Source: Sphingobacteriales bacterium (GTDB lineage Bacteria > Bacteroidota > Bacteroidia > Sphingobacteriales > Sphingobacteriaceae). Taken from it: 64,000 nt of DNA. The position numbers were made by a program, and so were the translations under genes. Where the stretch lies: assembly GCA_026390835.1 (NCBI GenBank), contig JAPLFD010000017.1, forward strand, positions 1 to 64,000. The letters run 5' to 3'. Below are positions 9,294 to 17,269 of the stretch, in pieces; within the stretch, counting starts at the first letter, position 1, and each line of letters begins with the position of its first letter. The notes beneath the pieces are model-generated. The model did no database searches and was not told where the DNA came from. It worked only from the letters and a program-made list of their open reading frames with translations.

Positions 9294-9896
9294 ATGGCCA
9301 AAACGGGAACCATTCTTAAATTAAAATTACCCACCGACCCGCTGTGGGTTAAAAATGTGGTAGAAAGTAATATCGAAGAAATATTGGTTGATCATGCTTT
9401 TTGCGAACAGAAAGCCGCTACCAATGCCATTACCATTATTGTTCAAAATCCGAATTTATCTGATTTGGTAAACGAAATGGCCCTATTGGCGCAAGAAGAA
9501 ATGGAGCATTTTAAACGGGTGCACGATATTATTTTGGCTCGTGGCTTTGTATTGGGCAAAGAACGTAGAGACCATTACGTAAACGAATTGTTTCAGTTTT
9601 TAGTAAAAGGGGGTAGTCGCGAACAACAATTGGTAGATCGTTTGCTATTTTCGGCCATGATTGAAGCCCGCAGTTGCGAACGATTTAAGGTGATGTCGGA
9701 ACATATAAACGATGCGGAATTGGCAGCTTTTTACCACGAACTGATGATTAGCGAAGCTGGACATTATACCATGTTTTTACGTATGGCAAAAAAATATGCC
9801 GGAAGCATCGATGTAGATAAACGTTGGCAAGATTTTTTAACCTACGAAGCCGGGGTCATTCAACGTTACGGCAAATCAGAAACCATACACGGTTAA
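9294..9896 (+). CDS. miaE: tRNA-(ms2io6A)-hydroxylase
   Basis: A non-haem di-iron enzyme of the ferritin-like fold that hydroxylates the isopentenyl side chain of ms2i6A37 in tRNA. The 200-aa protein shows the carboxylate/histidine iron-binding blocks EEMEHFKR, EARSCERF and SEAGHYTMF. It starts 2 bp after nadD. Its stop codon directly abuts the stop of the convergent methyltransferase gene, leaving no room for a terminator between them. Confidence 0.92.
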   Translation: MAKTGTILKLKLPTDPLWVKNVVESNIEEILVDHAFCEQKAATNAITIIVQNPNLSDLVNEMALLAQEEMEHFKRVHDIILARGFVLGKERRDHYVNELFQFLVKGGSREQQLVDRLLFSAMIEARSCERFKVMSEHINDAELAAFYHELMISEAGHYTMFLRMAKKYAGSIDVDKRWQDFLTYEAGVIQRYGKSETIHG

Positions 9897-10610
9897 TTAG
9901 CCTCGTTTGTAAAGCAGAAAAATAGTTGGTTTTTTGTGTAAATCGGGCACCTGCGTTTTCCATTCGGCTACGGTTTTGGTTTTTACAAACTCTTCAGCCG
10001 AGGTAAGATTGCAGGCAATACACAATAAGGTTTGTGGGTGGCAGCTTCTCAACACTTCGTCTAATACTTGATTGTTGCGAAAAGGTGTTTCAATAAACAA
10101 CTGGGTTTGATTTAAGCGTTCTGCCAAGCCCTCTAACTCTTTAATACGTTTGGCTCTTGCCCCTCTATCAATAGGAAGATAGCCCTGAAAAGCAAAGCTT
10201 TGCCCGTTAAAGCCCGAACCCATAAGTGCCAATAAAATCGAACTTGGGCCGACTAGCGGAACCACCTCTATTCCCAAGCGGTGTGCTTCGGCAACCAGTT
10301 CCGCACCGGGATCGGCTACACCGGGGCAGCCAGCTTCACTCATTAAGCCTACATCGTTTCCGGCTTTTATGGCTTTAAAATAAGATGCCAATTGTTGCTT
10401 GTTACTTCGTTTATCGAACACCAAAATATCCAATTCGCTTTGAGGTGTTTTAAGGCCCATGTATTTTAGCCAACGCCGAGCTGTTTTCTCGTTCTCTACC
10501 ACATAGTGTTTTATCTGGTTAATCAGGCTGCTTTGTTCCAAAGGAATAACAGCGGCAACCGTTTCATCAGCTAATGGAACAGGAATAAGGTAGAGTTTTC
10601 CGAAAGCCAT
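9897..10610 (-). CDS. RsmI-like SAM-dependent methyltransferase
   Basis: A tetrapyrrole-methylase-fold protein of 237 aa related to RsmI, which 2'-O-methylates C1402 of 16S rRNA. Family features are the start KLYLIPVPL, the SAM-loop region LMSEAGCPGVADPG and VPLVGPSSILLALMGSGFNG. It is shorter than typical RsmI and lacks its C-terminal extension. Bacteroidota often carry this second short paralog, whose target I cannot name, so I give no gene symbol. It begins 3 bp after the aminotransferase gene on the same strand. Confidence 0.85.
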   Translation of the reverse strand: MAFGKLYLIPVPLADETVAAVIPLEQSSLINQIKHYVVENEKTARRWLKYMGLKTPQSELDILVFDKRSNKQQLASYFKAIKAGNDVGLMSEAGCPGVADPGAELVAEAHRLGIEVVPLVGPSSILLALMGSGFNGQSFAFQGYLPIDRGARAKRIKELEGLAERLNQTQLFIETPFRNNQVLDEVLRSCHPQTLLCIACNLTSAEEFVKTKTVAEWKTQVPDLHKKPTIFLLYKRG

Positions 10611-10613
10611 GGT

Positions 10614-11870
10614 TTAGCGTAATTTTTGTAAGGCCGATTTTAGCCGAGGTAGCATTTCTTCAATATCGGCCAAAGAACAACCACCTACCGAAGCTCTAAA
10701 CCAGTTTACATCGGTATCGGTACCAAAGGCCGAAAAAGGAACTAAGCCAATTTTTGCTTCTTGAATAAGGTAAAAATTAATATCGGCACTGGTTTTTAAA
10801 ACGGTTCCATCGGGAGTGGTTTTACCGGCATACTCTAACTGCACCGTAAGGTAAATGGCTCCCATAGGTTCAATAGCATCAACAGAAAAACCTTCCGATT
10901 TTAATTGTTTGATGCCTTGGTAAAGGGTATCTAAACTTTTCTGAATTTGCAATTTAAAGGCATGCAGGTACGTGTTTACCGAAACGGTATCTTTTAAAAA
11001 ATGAGCGGTGGCAATTTGCTCTGCCTTTGGCGACCAAGCGCCTACGTGGCCCAAAATCGATTTCATTTTACCAATAATAGCCTCTGGGCCAAATCCCCAG
11101 CCTACACGTACTCCAGTAGCAGCAAAACATTTAGATATACCATCAATGTACACCACGTACTCTTTTAACTCGGGGCGTAAGCTTACCGGGTCTACGTGTT
11201 CCGTATTGTTAAACGTAAGCATGGAATAGATTTGATCATACAACAGATACAAAGGCTTTTCGCCTGCTTTGCGTTTTTTATTTTCTTCGAGAACCAAGTC
11301 GCAAATTTCCGTTAAGGCTTGTTTACTAAACATGGTTCCGGTTGGGTTTAGTGGCGAACATAATGCCAATAAAGTAGCACCTGCTAATTGCGGACGCAAC
11401 TCGTCGGCCGTCGGCATAAACAAATTTTCGGGTTTGGTGGGTACAGCTATTCCCTCTGCTCCCGCAAGGTGGCAATAGTGGTTGTTGTTCCACGATGGTG
11501 CCGGATATACTACTTTATCTCCCGGATCTACCAAGGCTAAATACGTAGCATAAATTAGCGGACGAGAACCTCCGGCAATTAAAATTTCTTTGGCTGTATA
11601 GTGTAATGTATAACGTTCTTCTAAAAACACACTTACTTGTTCCCGTAAGCTACTCACCCCATCTGCCGGTGGGTAGTTGGTATGGTTGGCGTGGTAGGCA
11701 TCAATGATTCCGTGTTTTAATCCATTGGGTACAGGAAAAATAGCCGGATCAAAATCGCCGATAGTTAAATTGGCAATTTTTTCTCCCTGCTTCTTCAGCT
11801 CATTAATTTCCCCTCCGATTTTGATAATTTCGGATCCTTTAAGGGTTTGGGCCAACGCCGATACGCTCAT
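10614..11870 (-). CDS. PLP-dependent aminotransferase, fold type I
   Basis: An aspartate-aminotransferase-superfamily protein of 418 aa. The PLP Schiff-base lysine is K247 in DGISKCFAATGVRVGW; N175 in NPTG, D212 and Y215 in YDQIYS, and a C-terminal substrate-carboxylate arginine (FRASVGG) complete the site. The amino donor cannot be told from the sequence; class I/II enzymes acting on aspartate or aromatic substrates are possible. It is the first gene of a two-gene minus-strand unit with the RsmI-like methyltransferase. TATCTTTA on the minus strand just upstream is a possible -7 element. Confidence 0.88.
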   Translation of the reverse strand: MSVSALAQTLKGSEIIKIGGEINELKKQGEKIANLTIGDFDPAIFPVPNGLKHGIIDAYHANHTNYPPADGVSSLREQVSVFLEERYTLHYTAKEILIAGGSRPLIYATYLALVDPGDKVVYPAPSWNNNHYCHLAGAEGIAVPTKPENLFMPTADELRPQLAGATLLALCSPLNPTGTMFSKQALTEICDLVLEENKKRKAGEKPLYLLYDQIYSMLTFNNTEHVDPVSLRPELKEYVVYIDGISKCFAATGVRVGWGFGPEAIIGKMKSILGHVGAWSPKAEQIATAHFLKDTVSVNTYLHAFKLQIQKSLDTLYQGIKQLKSEGFSVDAIEPMGAIYLTVQLEYAGKTTPDGTVLKTSADINFYLIQEAKIGLVPFSAFGTDTDVNWFRASVGGCSLADIEEMLPRLKSALQKLR

Positions 11871-12156
11871 GTGTGTTTAAATTTTGGTAAAGATAATTAT
11901 TTGCTAGCCAAGTTTTCGAGTGCTTGCTTACTTTTGCATAGCCAAATGGATTTAAATAGCTACTCAAATTTTATGGTAATTTTGGTAGTATATAAATTCC
12001 CTGTGCATATGTTTAAAATCATTTTCTGAATTGCAAAAGAGCATCTAAAAAGATTAGGCAATATAAAATGTATTTAAACCTTGCAGTTTAAAATTTAGGT
12101 GTCAATTAAGGTCGTAAATCCGCACATTTTCATCCTTTTATGTACCTTTAAAGAGT
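11871..12156. other. Divergent intergenic region, aminotransferase/helicase
   Basis: A 286-bp AT-rich gap between divergent genes. Plus-strand promoter-like elements are TACTTTTG at 11929-11936 and TACCTTTA at 12143-12150, the latter only a few bases before the helicase ATG. A 27-codon ORF begins at 11946 but has no recognisable product. No terminator or riboswitch was seen. Confidence 0.35.
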
Positions 12157-15100
12157 ATGCAAATTCTCAATAAATACAACGAACACTTTAAGCAAGCCTT
12201 AGCCTCTTTAAACGAAAATCAATTAAAGGCTGTAAACCAATTAGATGGTCCGGTATTGGTAATTGCCGGTCCCGGAACGGGCAAAACCCAAATTTTAGCC
12301 GCCCGTATTGGTAAAATTTTGCTCGATACCGATACCCAAGCCCACAATATTTTATGTCTTACGTATACCGAAGCAGGTGCGGTGGCTATGCGTAAACGCT
12401 TGTTCGAGTTTATTGGTCCAGAAGCATATCGAGTAAACATTTATACTTTCCATGCTTTTTGCAACGATATCATTCAAGAAAATCTAGATTATTTTGGCAA
12501 GCTGGAGTTGGATGTGCTCTCCGATTTGGAGCGCATAGATTTGTTTCGGAAATTGGTAAACAGTTTTGATAAAGACCATCCGCTAAAGCGATTTAGAGGC
12601 GATGTGTATTACGAAATTAAACGCTTGCAAAATCTTTTTGCCACCATGAAACGAGAAGATTGGTCGGGCGAATTTATTAGTGATAAAATTGATGAATACA
12701 TTGAGCTGGTGCAAGATTCGGAGCCAGGAAGTTCTTATTATGCCGACTATAAATACCAGAAAAAATATAAAGATAAGCAGCCCGGTGAACTAAAACCGGC
12801 ATTTAATACCCTTTTAGAATCGCTCGAAAAATTACGTGCCGCTGCCAAGGAGTTTCCGGCCTACCGCAAACTGATGCAGCAGATGAATCGTTACGATTAC
12901 GACGATATGATTTTGTGGGTGCTAGAGGCCTTTAAAAAAGATGAATACTTATTGCTCAATTACCAAGAGCGTTTTCAATATGTCTTAGTAGACGAATACC
13001 AAGATACCAGCGGTTCGCAAAATGAACTCATCCAACTCTTGATTAGTTATTGGGATACCCCCAATATTTTTGTGGTGGGCGATGATGATCAATCTATTTT
13101 TAGGTTTCAGGGAGCCAACGTGCAAAATATAGAAGCCTACCACGCTACCTATGCGCATCAATTATACCAAGTGATGCTTACGGATAATTACCGTTCGTCG
13201 CAACATATTTTAGATACCGCACGGGTACTTATTGAACAAAATAAAGAGCGGGTAAAATTGCAGGGATTAAGCAAGCATTTGTTGGCTAAAAATGCAGCCT
13301 ATGCCCACTCCGAAGTAAAGCCCATAATTAGAGCCTATGGTAGCCAATTTCAAGAATTTGCTCATGTAAGCCGCCAGGTGGAAGACTTAATTTCGCAAGG
13401 GGTAGCTCCGCAAGAAATTGCCATTATTTATAAGGAACACCGTTCGGGCGAAGAATTGGCCCGCTATTTCCAACTTAAAGATATTGCCGTAAACACCAAG
13501 AAAAAGGTAAATATTTTAACGGAGCCATTCGGTAAAAAAATCATCAATCTATTGCGTTATGTAGCTGCCGAACAACAATTTCCGTATAGTGGCGATGGGT
13601 TACTTTTTGAGTTGATGCACTACGATTTCTACCAAATTGAACCGATGGATATTGCTAAGTTTAGCGTTGAGGTTAGCCAACAAAACCACGATGCCAAAGA
13701 ACGAACCTCCATCCGAAGAAAACTGTATGAACTTGCTCGTAAGCCAGAAGCGGAGCTTAATACCGAGAGTTTAAAACAAATTCAGCGCCTCAGTAACGAT
13801 TTAGAGTATTGGATTAAAGAAGCCGCCAACCTTACACTTCATAATTTGTTCGAAAAAATGATGGTTCGAGGCGGTTTATTGGCATATGTATTGCAATCGG
13901 CAGATAAAACGTGGTTGATGCAAATGCTCACTTCTATTTTTAATTTCTTAAAAGATGAAAGCCGCAAAAAGCCCGATTTAAGTTTGGTAGACTTTGTAAG
14001 TCTGCTCGATTCTTTAGAAGAGCACGATTTGCCTTTATCCTTAACACACTCCATTTTTAACGAAACTGGCGTACATTTTTTAACCTGCCATAGCGCAAAG
14101 GGCTTGGAGTTTGATTATGTGTTTTTGGTGGGCGCCAACCGCAAAGTTTGGGAACAGAAGCGTAAAAATACGAGTGGCGAATTTAAGCTTCCCGACACGG
14201 TATTTTCGTCGCTTGCCAATACCAGCGATTTGGAGGAATTGCGCCGTTTATTTTATGTAGCCATCACTCGTGCCCGTAAAGAATTGCTTATTTCGTACGT
14301 AAATGAAGATTCGAAGGGAAAACCACAAGAGCCCACCCTCTTTATTGGTGAAATTAAAGCCAGTACCGATTTGCAAGAAGAATTTGTAGAGGTGCCTACT
14401 GCAGATTTAGAAGCCTTTTTTGTATTGCAATTTAGCGCCGATGAACGGATTAATCCAGGCTTAATTGACGGGCCTTATATTGATCATTTATTAGAAAAAT
14501 ATAGCCTCAGCGTAACACATCTTAATAATTATTTAGACTGTCCGCTTAAATTCTATTTCAATAATTTAATTCGTGTACCAAGTGGTAAAAACGATACCAT
14601 GACCTTTGGTTCGGCAGTGCATTGGGCCCTGAACAAATTGTTTAGAACCTTGCCTGATAATAACCAGGAATTCCATTCTATTGAACGTTTTATGGATGAT
14701 TTTAGGTGGTATATGAAACGCAATCGCGAAGCCTTTACCGACGAACAATATACCCGCAGGTTGGAGCATGGCGATAAAATTTTGCCAGCTTATTACGAGC
14801 GTTATGTAGCCGAATGGAATAAAAATACCCTTACCGAACACAAAATTAAACAGGTAGAAATTGGCGGCATTCCGGTAAAAGGCGACTTGGATAAAATTGA
14901 ATTTGATGGCAAGCAAATTACTATTGTAGATTATAAAACGGGCAGCTACGAGAATGCCAAAGCCAAGTTAAAGCCTGCCGATGAGAAAAACCCATTGGGT
15001 GGCGATTATTGGCGTCAAGCGGTATTTTATCGCTTATTGGTAGAAAACGACCCCCGCCACGATTGGGAAGTAAATGCCGTTGATTTCGATTTTATAGAAC

Positions 15101-15321
15101 CCCATAACGATGAATACGTAAAAGCCAAGGTGCTTATTAAGCCCGAAGATTTAAAAATCGTACGCAGTCAGATAAAAGAAACTTTTGAGAATATTAAAAA
15201 CCACCGTTTTGATGGTTGTGGTAAAGAAGATTGTAACTGGTGTACTTTTGTACGCAACAACTTTCAGGCGCCCGATACCTTGTTAGAACTGGCCGGGGCC
15301 GACGAAAATAGTACAGATTAA
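12157..15321 (+). CDS. UvrD/PcrA-type ATP-dependent helicase with C-terminal PD-(D/E)XK nuclease
   Basis: A 1054-aa SF1 helicase-nuclease. Walker A is GPGTGKT at residues 38-44; then VDEYQDTSGSQ (motif II), GDDDQSIFRFQGA (motif III), NYRSS (motif IV), CHSAKGLEFDYVFLVGA (motif V) and FYVAITRARKE (motif VI). From about 790 there is a RecB/AddB-type nuclease: NYLDCPLKFYF, GSAVHWALN, then VKGDLDKIE and VDYKTGS with the metal-binding D...DxK. Its cysteines (one in DCPLKF and three in CGKEDCNWC) look like an iron-sulfur staple. It probably processes DNA ends or repair intermediates. It stands alone, so it is not a standard AddAB pair; whether it has a partner elsewhere is unknown. Confidence 0.88.
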   Translation: MQILNKYNEHFKQALASLNENQLKAVNQLDGPVLVIAGPGTGKTQILAARIGKILLDTDTQAHNILCLTYTEAGAVAMRKRLFEFIGPEAYRVNIYTFHAFCNDIIQENLDYFGKLELDVLSDLERIDLFRKLVNSFDKDHPLKRFRGDVYYEIKRLQNLFATMKREDWSGEFISDKIDEYIELVQDSEPGSSYYADYKYQKKYKDKQPGELKPAFNTLLESLEKLRAAAKEFPAYRKLMQQMNRYDYDDMILWVLEAFKKDEYLLLNYQERFQYVLVDEYQDTSGSQNELIQLLISYWDTPNIFVVGDDDQSIFRFQGANVQNIEAYHATYAHQLYQVMLTDNYRSSQHILDTARVLIEQNKERVKLQGLSKHLLAKNAAYAHSEVKPIIRAYGSQFQEFAHVSRQVEDLISQGVAPQEIAIIYKEHRSGEELARYFQLKDIAVNTKKKVNILTEPFGKKIINLLRYVAAEQQFPYSGDGLLFELMHYDFYQIEPMDIAKFSVEVSQQNHDAKERTSIRRKLYELARKPEAELNTESLKQIQRLSNDLEYWIKEAANLTLHNLFEKMMVRGGLLAYVLQSADKTWLMQMLTSIFNFLKDESRKKPDLSLVDFVSLLDSLEEHDLPLSLTHSIFNETGVHFLTCHSAKGLEFDYVFLVGANRKVWEQKRKNTSGEFKLPDTVFSSLANTSDLEELRRLFYVAITRARKELLISYVNEDSKGKPQEPTLFIGEIKASTDLQEEFVEVPTADLEAFFVLQFSADERINPGLIDGPYIDHLLEKYSLSVTHLNNYLDCPLKFYFNNLIRVPSGKNDTMTFGSAVHWALNKLFRTLPDNNQEFHSIERFMDDFRWYMKRNREAFTDEQYTRRLEHGDKILPAYYERYVAEWNKNTLTEHKIKQVEIGGIPVKGDLDKIEFDGKQITIVDYKTGSYENAKAKLKPADEKNPLGGDYWRQAVFYRLLVENDPRHDWEVNAVDFDFIEPHNDEYVKAKVLIKPEDLKIVRSQIKETFENIKNHRFDGCGKEDCNWCTFVRNNFQAPDTLLELAGADENSTD

Positions 15322-15375
15322 AGGAGAAGATACTAACGTTTCACATTCTAGCCCTCAGATTTCGAAAAACTAGAT

Positions 15376-15383
15376 TATATTTG
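15376..15383 (+). promoter_or_regulatory. Predicted pdhB -7 element
   Basis: TATATTTG matches TAnnTTTG and lies 26 bp before the pdhB ATG. No clear TTTG is seen at the -33 distance. Confidence 0.4.
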
Positions 15384-15409
15384 CCTTCCGAAAAATTGAT
15401 TTGAACACC

Positions 15410-16396
15410 ATGAGAGAACTACAATTTAGAGAAGCCCTTCGCGAAGCGATGAACGAAGAAATGAGAAAAGATGAAACCATCTTTTTAATAGGTGAAGAAG
15501 TGGCTGAGTACAATGGCGCCTATAAAGTGAGCCAGGGGATGTTAGAAGAGTTTGGCGAAAAACGTATAATAGATACTCCTATTGCCGAATTGGGTTTTAC
15601 AGGTATTGCAGTTGGTGCTGCCATGAATGGTTTACGTCCCATTGTAGAATTCATGACCTTTAACTTCTCTTTAGTAGCTATTGACCAGGTAATTAATTCT
15701 GCTGCCAAAATGCTCTCTATGAGTGGTGGTCAATTCCCTATGCCTATGGTATTTCGCGGTCCAACCGGTAATGCTGGACAATTAGGTGCCCAACACTCTC
15801 AAAATTTCGAAAATTGGTATGCCAACTGCCCGGGTTTAAAAGTGGTAGTTCCCGCCGACCCATATGAAGCAAAAGGCTTATTAAAATCAGCTATTATCGA
15901 TCCAGATCCGGTAATTTTTATGGAATCGGAAGTGATGTATGGCGATAAAGGCCTGGTGCCCGAAGAAGAATATTATTTACCTATTGGGAAAGCCCGTGTG
16001 GTAAAAGAAGGTAGCGATGTAACCATCGTAACTTTTGGTAAAATGTTAAGCCGTGTGGTTATGCCAGCGGTAGAAGAATTAACAAAAGAAGGAATTAATG
16101 CTGAAGTAATTGATTTGCGTACCGTACGCCCCATTGATTACGCTACCGTGATTGCCTCTGTAAAGAAAACTAACCGCATGGTATTTGTAGAAGAAGCCTG
16201 GCCTTTAGCCTCTATTTCAACCGAAGTAAGTTTTAAAGTACAACGCGAAGCTTTCGATTATTTAGATGCGCCAATTATTCGCATTACCTCTGCCGATGTG
16301 CCTTTGCCTTATGCCTCAACACTAATTCAAGAAGCCTTGCCAAACGCAGAACGTGTAATTAAAGCAGTTAAAGAGGTATTGTACTTAAATAAATAA
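15410..16396 (+). CDS. pdhB: Pyruvate dehydrogenase E1 component, beta subunit
   Basis: Beta subunit of the thiamine-diphosphate-dependent E1 of pyruvate dehydrogenase, 328 aa. Typical blocks are MRELQFREALREAMNEEM, IGEEVAEYNGAYKVSQGM, TPIAELGFTGIAVGAAMNG and the C-terminal transketolase domain with IDLRTVRPIDYATV. I start at ATG 15410, since the upstream TTG at 15401 gives only a three-residue non-conserved extension. No alpha subunit or E2 gene is adjacent, as is common in Bacteroidota. A 2-oxoisovalerate E1 beta is the alternative, but this sequence type fits PdhB best. Confidence 0.9.
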   Translation: MRELQFREALREAMNEEMRKDETIFLIGEEVAEYNGAYKVSQGMLEEFGEKRIIDTPIAELGFTGIAVGAAMNGLRPIVEFMTFNFSLVAIDQVINSAAKMLSMSGGQFPMPMVFRGPTGNAGQLGAQHSQNFENWYANCPGLKVVVPADPYEAKGLLKSAIIDPDPVIFMESEVMYGDKGLVPEEEYYLPIGKARVVKEGSDVTIVTFGKMLSRVVMPAVEELTKEGINAEVIDLRTVRPIDYATVIASVKKTNRMVFVEEAWPLASISTEVSFKVQREAFDYLDAPIIRITSADVPLPYASTLIQEALPNAERVIKAVKEVLYLNK

Positions 16397-16420
16397 ACGA
16401 TTTAACCAACCAATTGTAAA

Positions 16421-16456
16421 GAAAGCCTCGATAATTATCGAGGCTTTCTTGTTTTT
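16421..16456 (+). terminator. Bidirectional intrinsic terminator, pdhB / lrp
   Basis: A perfect 28-bp palindrome (16421-16448) starting GAAAGCCTCGATAA, followed on the plus strand by a T-rich tail. It lies between convergent pdhB and the Lrp-type gene and can serve both. Confidence 0.85.
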
Positions 16457-16931
16457 AAGCTATTTGAATTTGCCGCTTTATGCTTTCTTCTAAAGAGATA
16501 AACGTTTCTGTGCGCTGTATGCCGGGTGCGGCTTGTATGTCGTCGTTTAGTACTCTGCGTAAGTGGTTGGTGTCTTTACAAACAATTTTAGCAAACATGC
16601 TATATGCCCCGGTGCAGTAATGAAGTTCCACAATTTCTTTCACTTCCTTTAGGCGTTCTACCGCCTCGTTGTACTTCGATCCTTTTTGGAGATAAATTCC
16701 CAAGAACGCACAAATATCGTAGCCAATTTTTTGTGCATTTACATTCAACTGTGAACCCTCAATAATGCCCATATCTTGCATCTTTTTCATCCGAACGTGC
16801 ACCGTTCCGCCAGAAATAACTAATTTTTTGGCAATCTCGGTGTAAGGTATAGTGGCATCGGCCATTAAAATGGATAAAATCTCCTTATCTAAATTATCAA
16901 TTTCTAAATTTTGCGGCTTTTTTTCAGTCAT
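16455..16931 (-). CDS. Lrp/AsnC family transcriptional regulator
   Basis: A 158-aa regulator. The N-terminal winged helix-turn-helix spans about residues 12-60 (LDKEILSILMADATIPYTEI then KKLVISGGTVHVRMKKM), followed by an RAM ligand-binding domain (about 70-150). Members sense amino acids and bind DNA as octamers. Its target cannot be inferred; it faces pdhB convergently. An AT-rich upstream region separates it from the small RNA gene. Confidence 0.92.
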   Translation of the reverse strand: MTEKKPQNLEIDNLDKEILSILMADATIPYTEIAKKLVISGGTVHVRMKKMQDMGIIEGSQLNVNAQKIGYDICAFLGIYLQKGSKYNEAVERLKEVKEIVELHYCTGAYSMFAKIVCKDTNHLRRVLNDDIQAAPGIQRTETFISLEESIKRQIQIA

Positions 16932-17004
16932 TATTTGAAAAATTTGTTTCTATGTTAAGTTAATATTACAATTATATTAAAAATTAAATTAAATCATTAT
17001 CATA

Positions 17005-17036
17005 TTTGCAAAAAAAATCAATTTCACTTATATTTG
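17005..17036 (+). promoter_or_regulatory. Consensus Bacteroidota promoter of a small RNA
   Basis: TTTG at 17005-17008, a 20-nt spacer, then TATATTTG at 17029-17036. This is the best match to the -33/-7 consensus that I found in the window. It predicts a start at about 17043. No protein gene on the plus strand lies downstream within reach. Confidence 0.8.
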
Positions 17037-17042
17037 TCTCAA

Positions 17043-17205
17043 TGATTCGAAAGTATCATGCATCTGTGGGGAGTTTTTAACAGGTGAGAAAAGTCAAAAG
17101 CTTTTCTAGAGGTTCAACTCCTTACCCCATAGCAACCTTATTCATTAGGTTTATAATTGGTTAGTTCGAAAAAGTCCCAGACGCCCGTCAGGGACTTTTT
17201 TATTT
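17043..17205 (+). ncRNA. Standalone small RNA, possibly 6S-like
   Basis: About 160 nt between a consensus promoter and a strong terminator, with no ORF. It can fold as follows. Hairpin 1: ATGAT/ATCAT (17042-17059). Long irregular hairpin: CTGTGGG (17064-17070) with CCCATAG (17126-17132), continued by GAGTT (17071-17075) with AACTC (17116-17120), then an internal loop of 11/8 nt, then AGAAAAG (17087-17093) with CTTTTCT (17101-17107). Hairpin 3: AACCT/AGGTT (17134-17151). A closed stem interrupted by a central bubble is the layout of 6S RNA, and the size is similar, but I cannot confirm homology. A T-arm-like GGTTCAACTCC occurs but no tRNA cloverleaf forms. Confidence 0.6.
17169..17205 (+). terminator. 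Intrinsic terminator of the small RNA
   Basis: AAAAAGTCCC (17169-17178) pairs with GGGACTTTTT (17191-17200); inner GACG/CGTC may extend it. The T tract continues to about 17205. Confidence 0.85.
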
Positions 17206-17221
17206 TACACCCTTTTGCCCA

Positions 17222-17249
17222 CAAAAAAAACCCCCCGAAAATCGAGAGG
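17222..17249 (-). terminator. Probable terminator of the amidohydrolase pair
   Basis: On the minus strand CCTCTCG and CGGGGGG (complement of 17231-17249) form a stem with two G-T pairs around ATTTT, followed by a run of eight T. It is 20 bp after the downstream amidohydrolase stop. Confidence 0.65.
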
Positions 17250-17269
17250 CTTTTATTTAGAGGATGGAA

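Noticed and set aside
11946-12029. 27-codon ORF after a TACTTTTG element upstream of the helicase
   Set aside because: No conservation signal can be seen, and the -33 element is missing at the right spacing. Too weak to call.
17061-17132. tRNA-like gene suggested by GGTTCAACTCC and a CTGTGGGG/CCCCATAG stem
   Set aside because: No D-arm, no canonical anticodon loop with T33, and the acceptor and T stems do not stack with correct spacing. It fits better as part of a longer hairpin in the small RNA.
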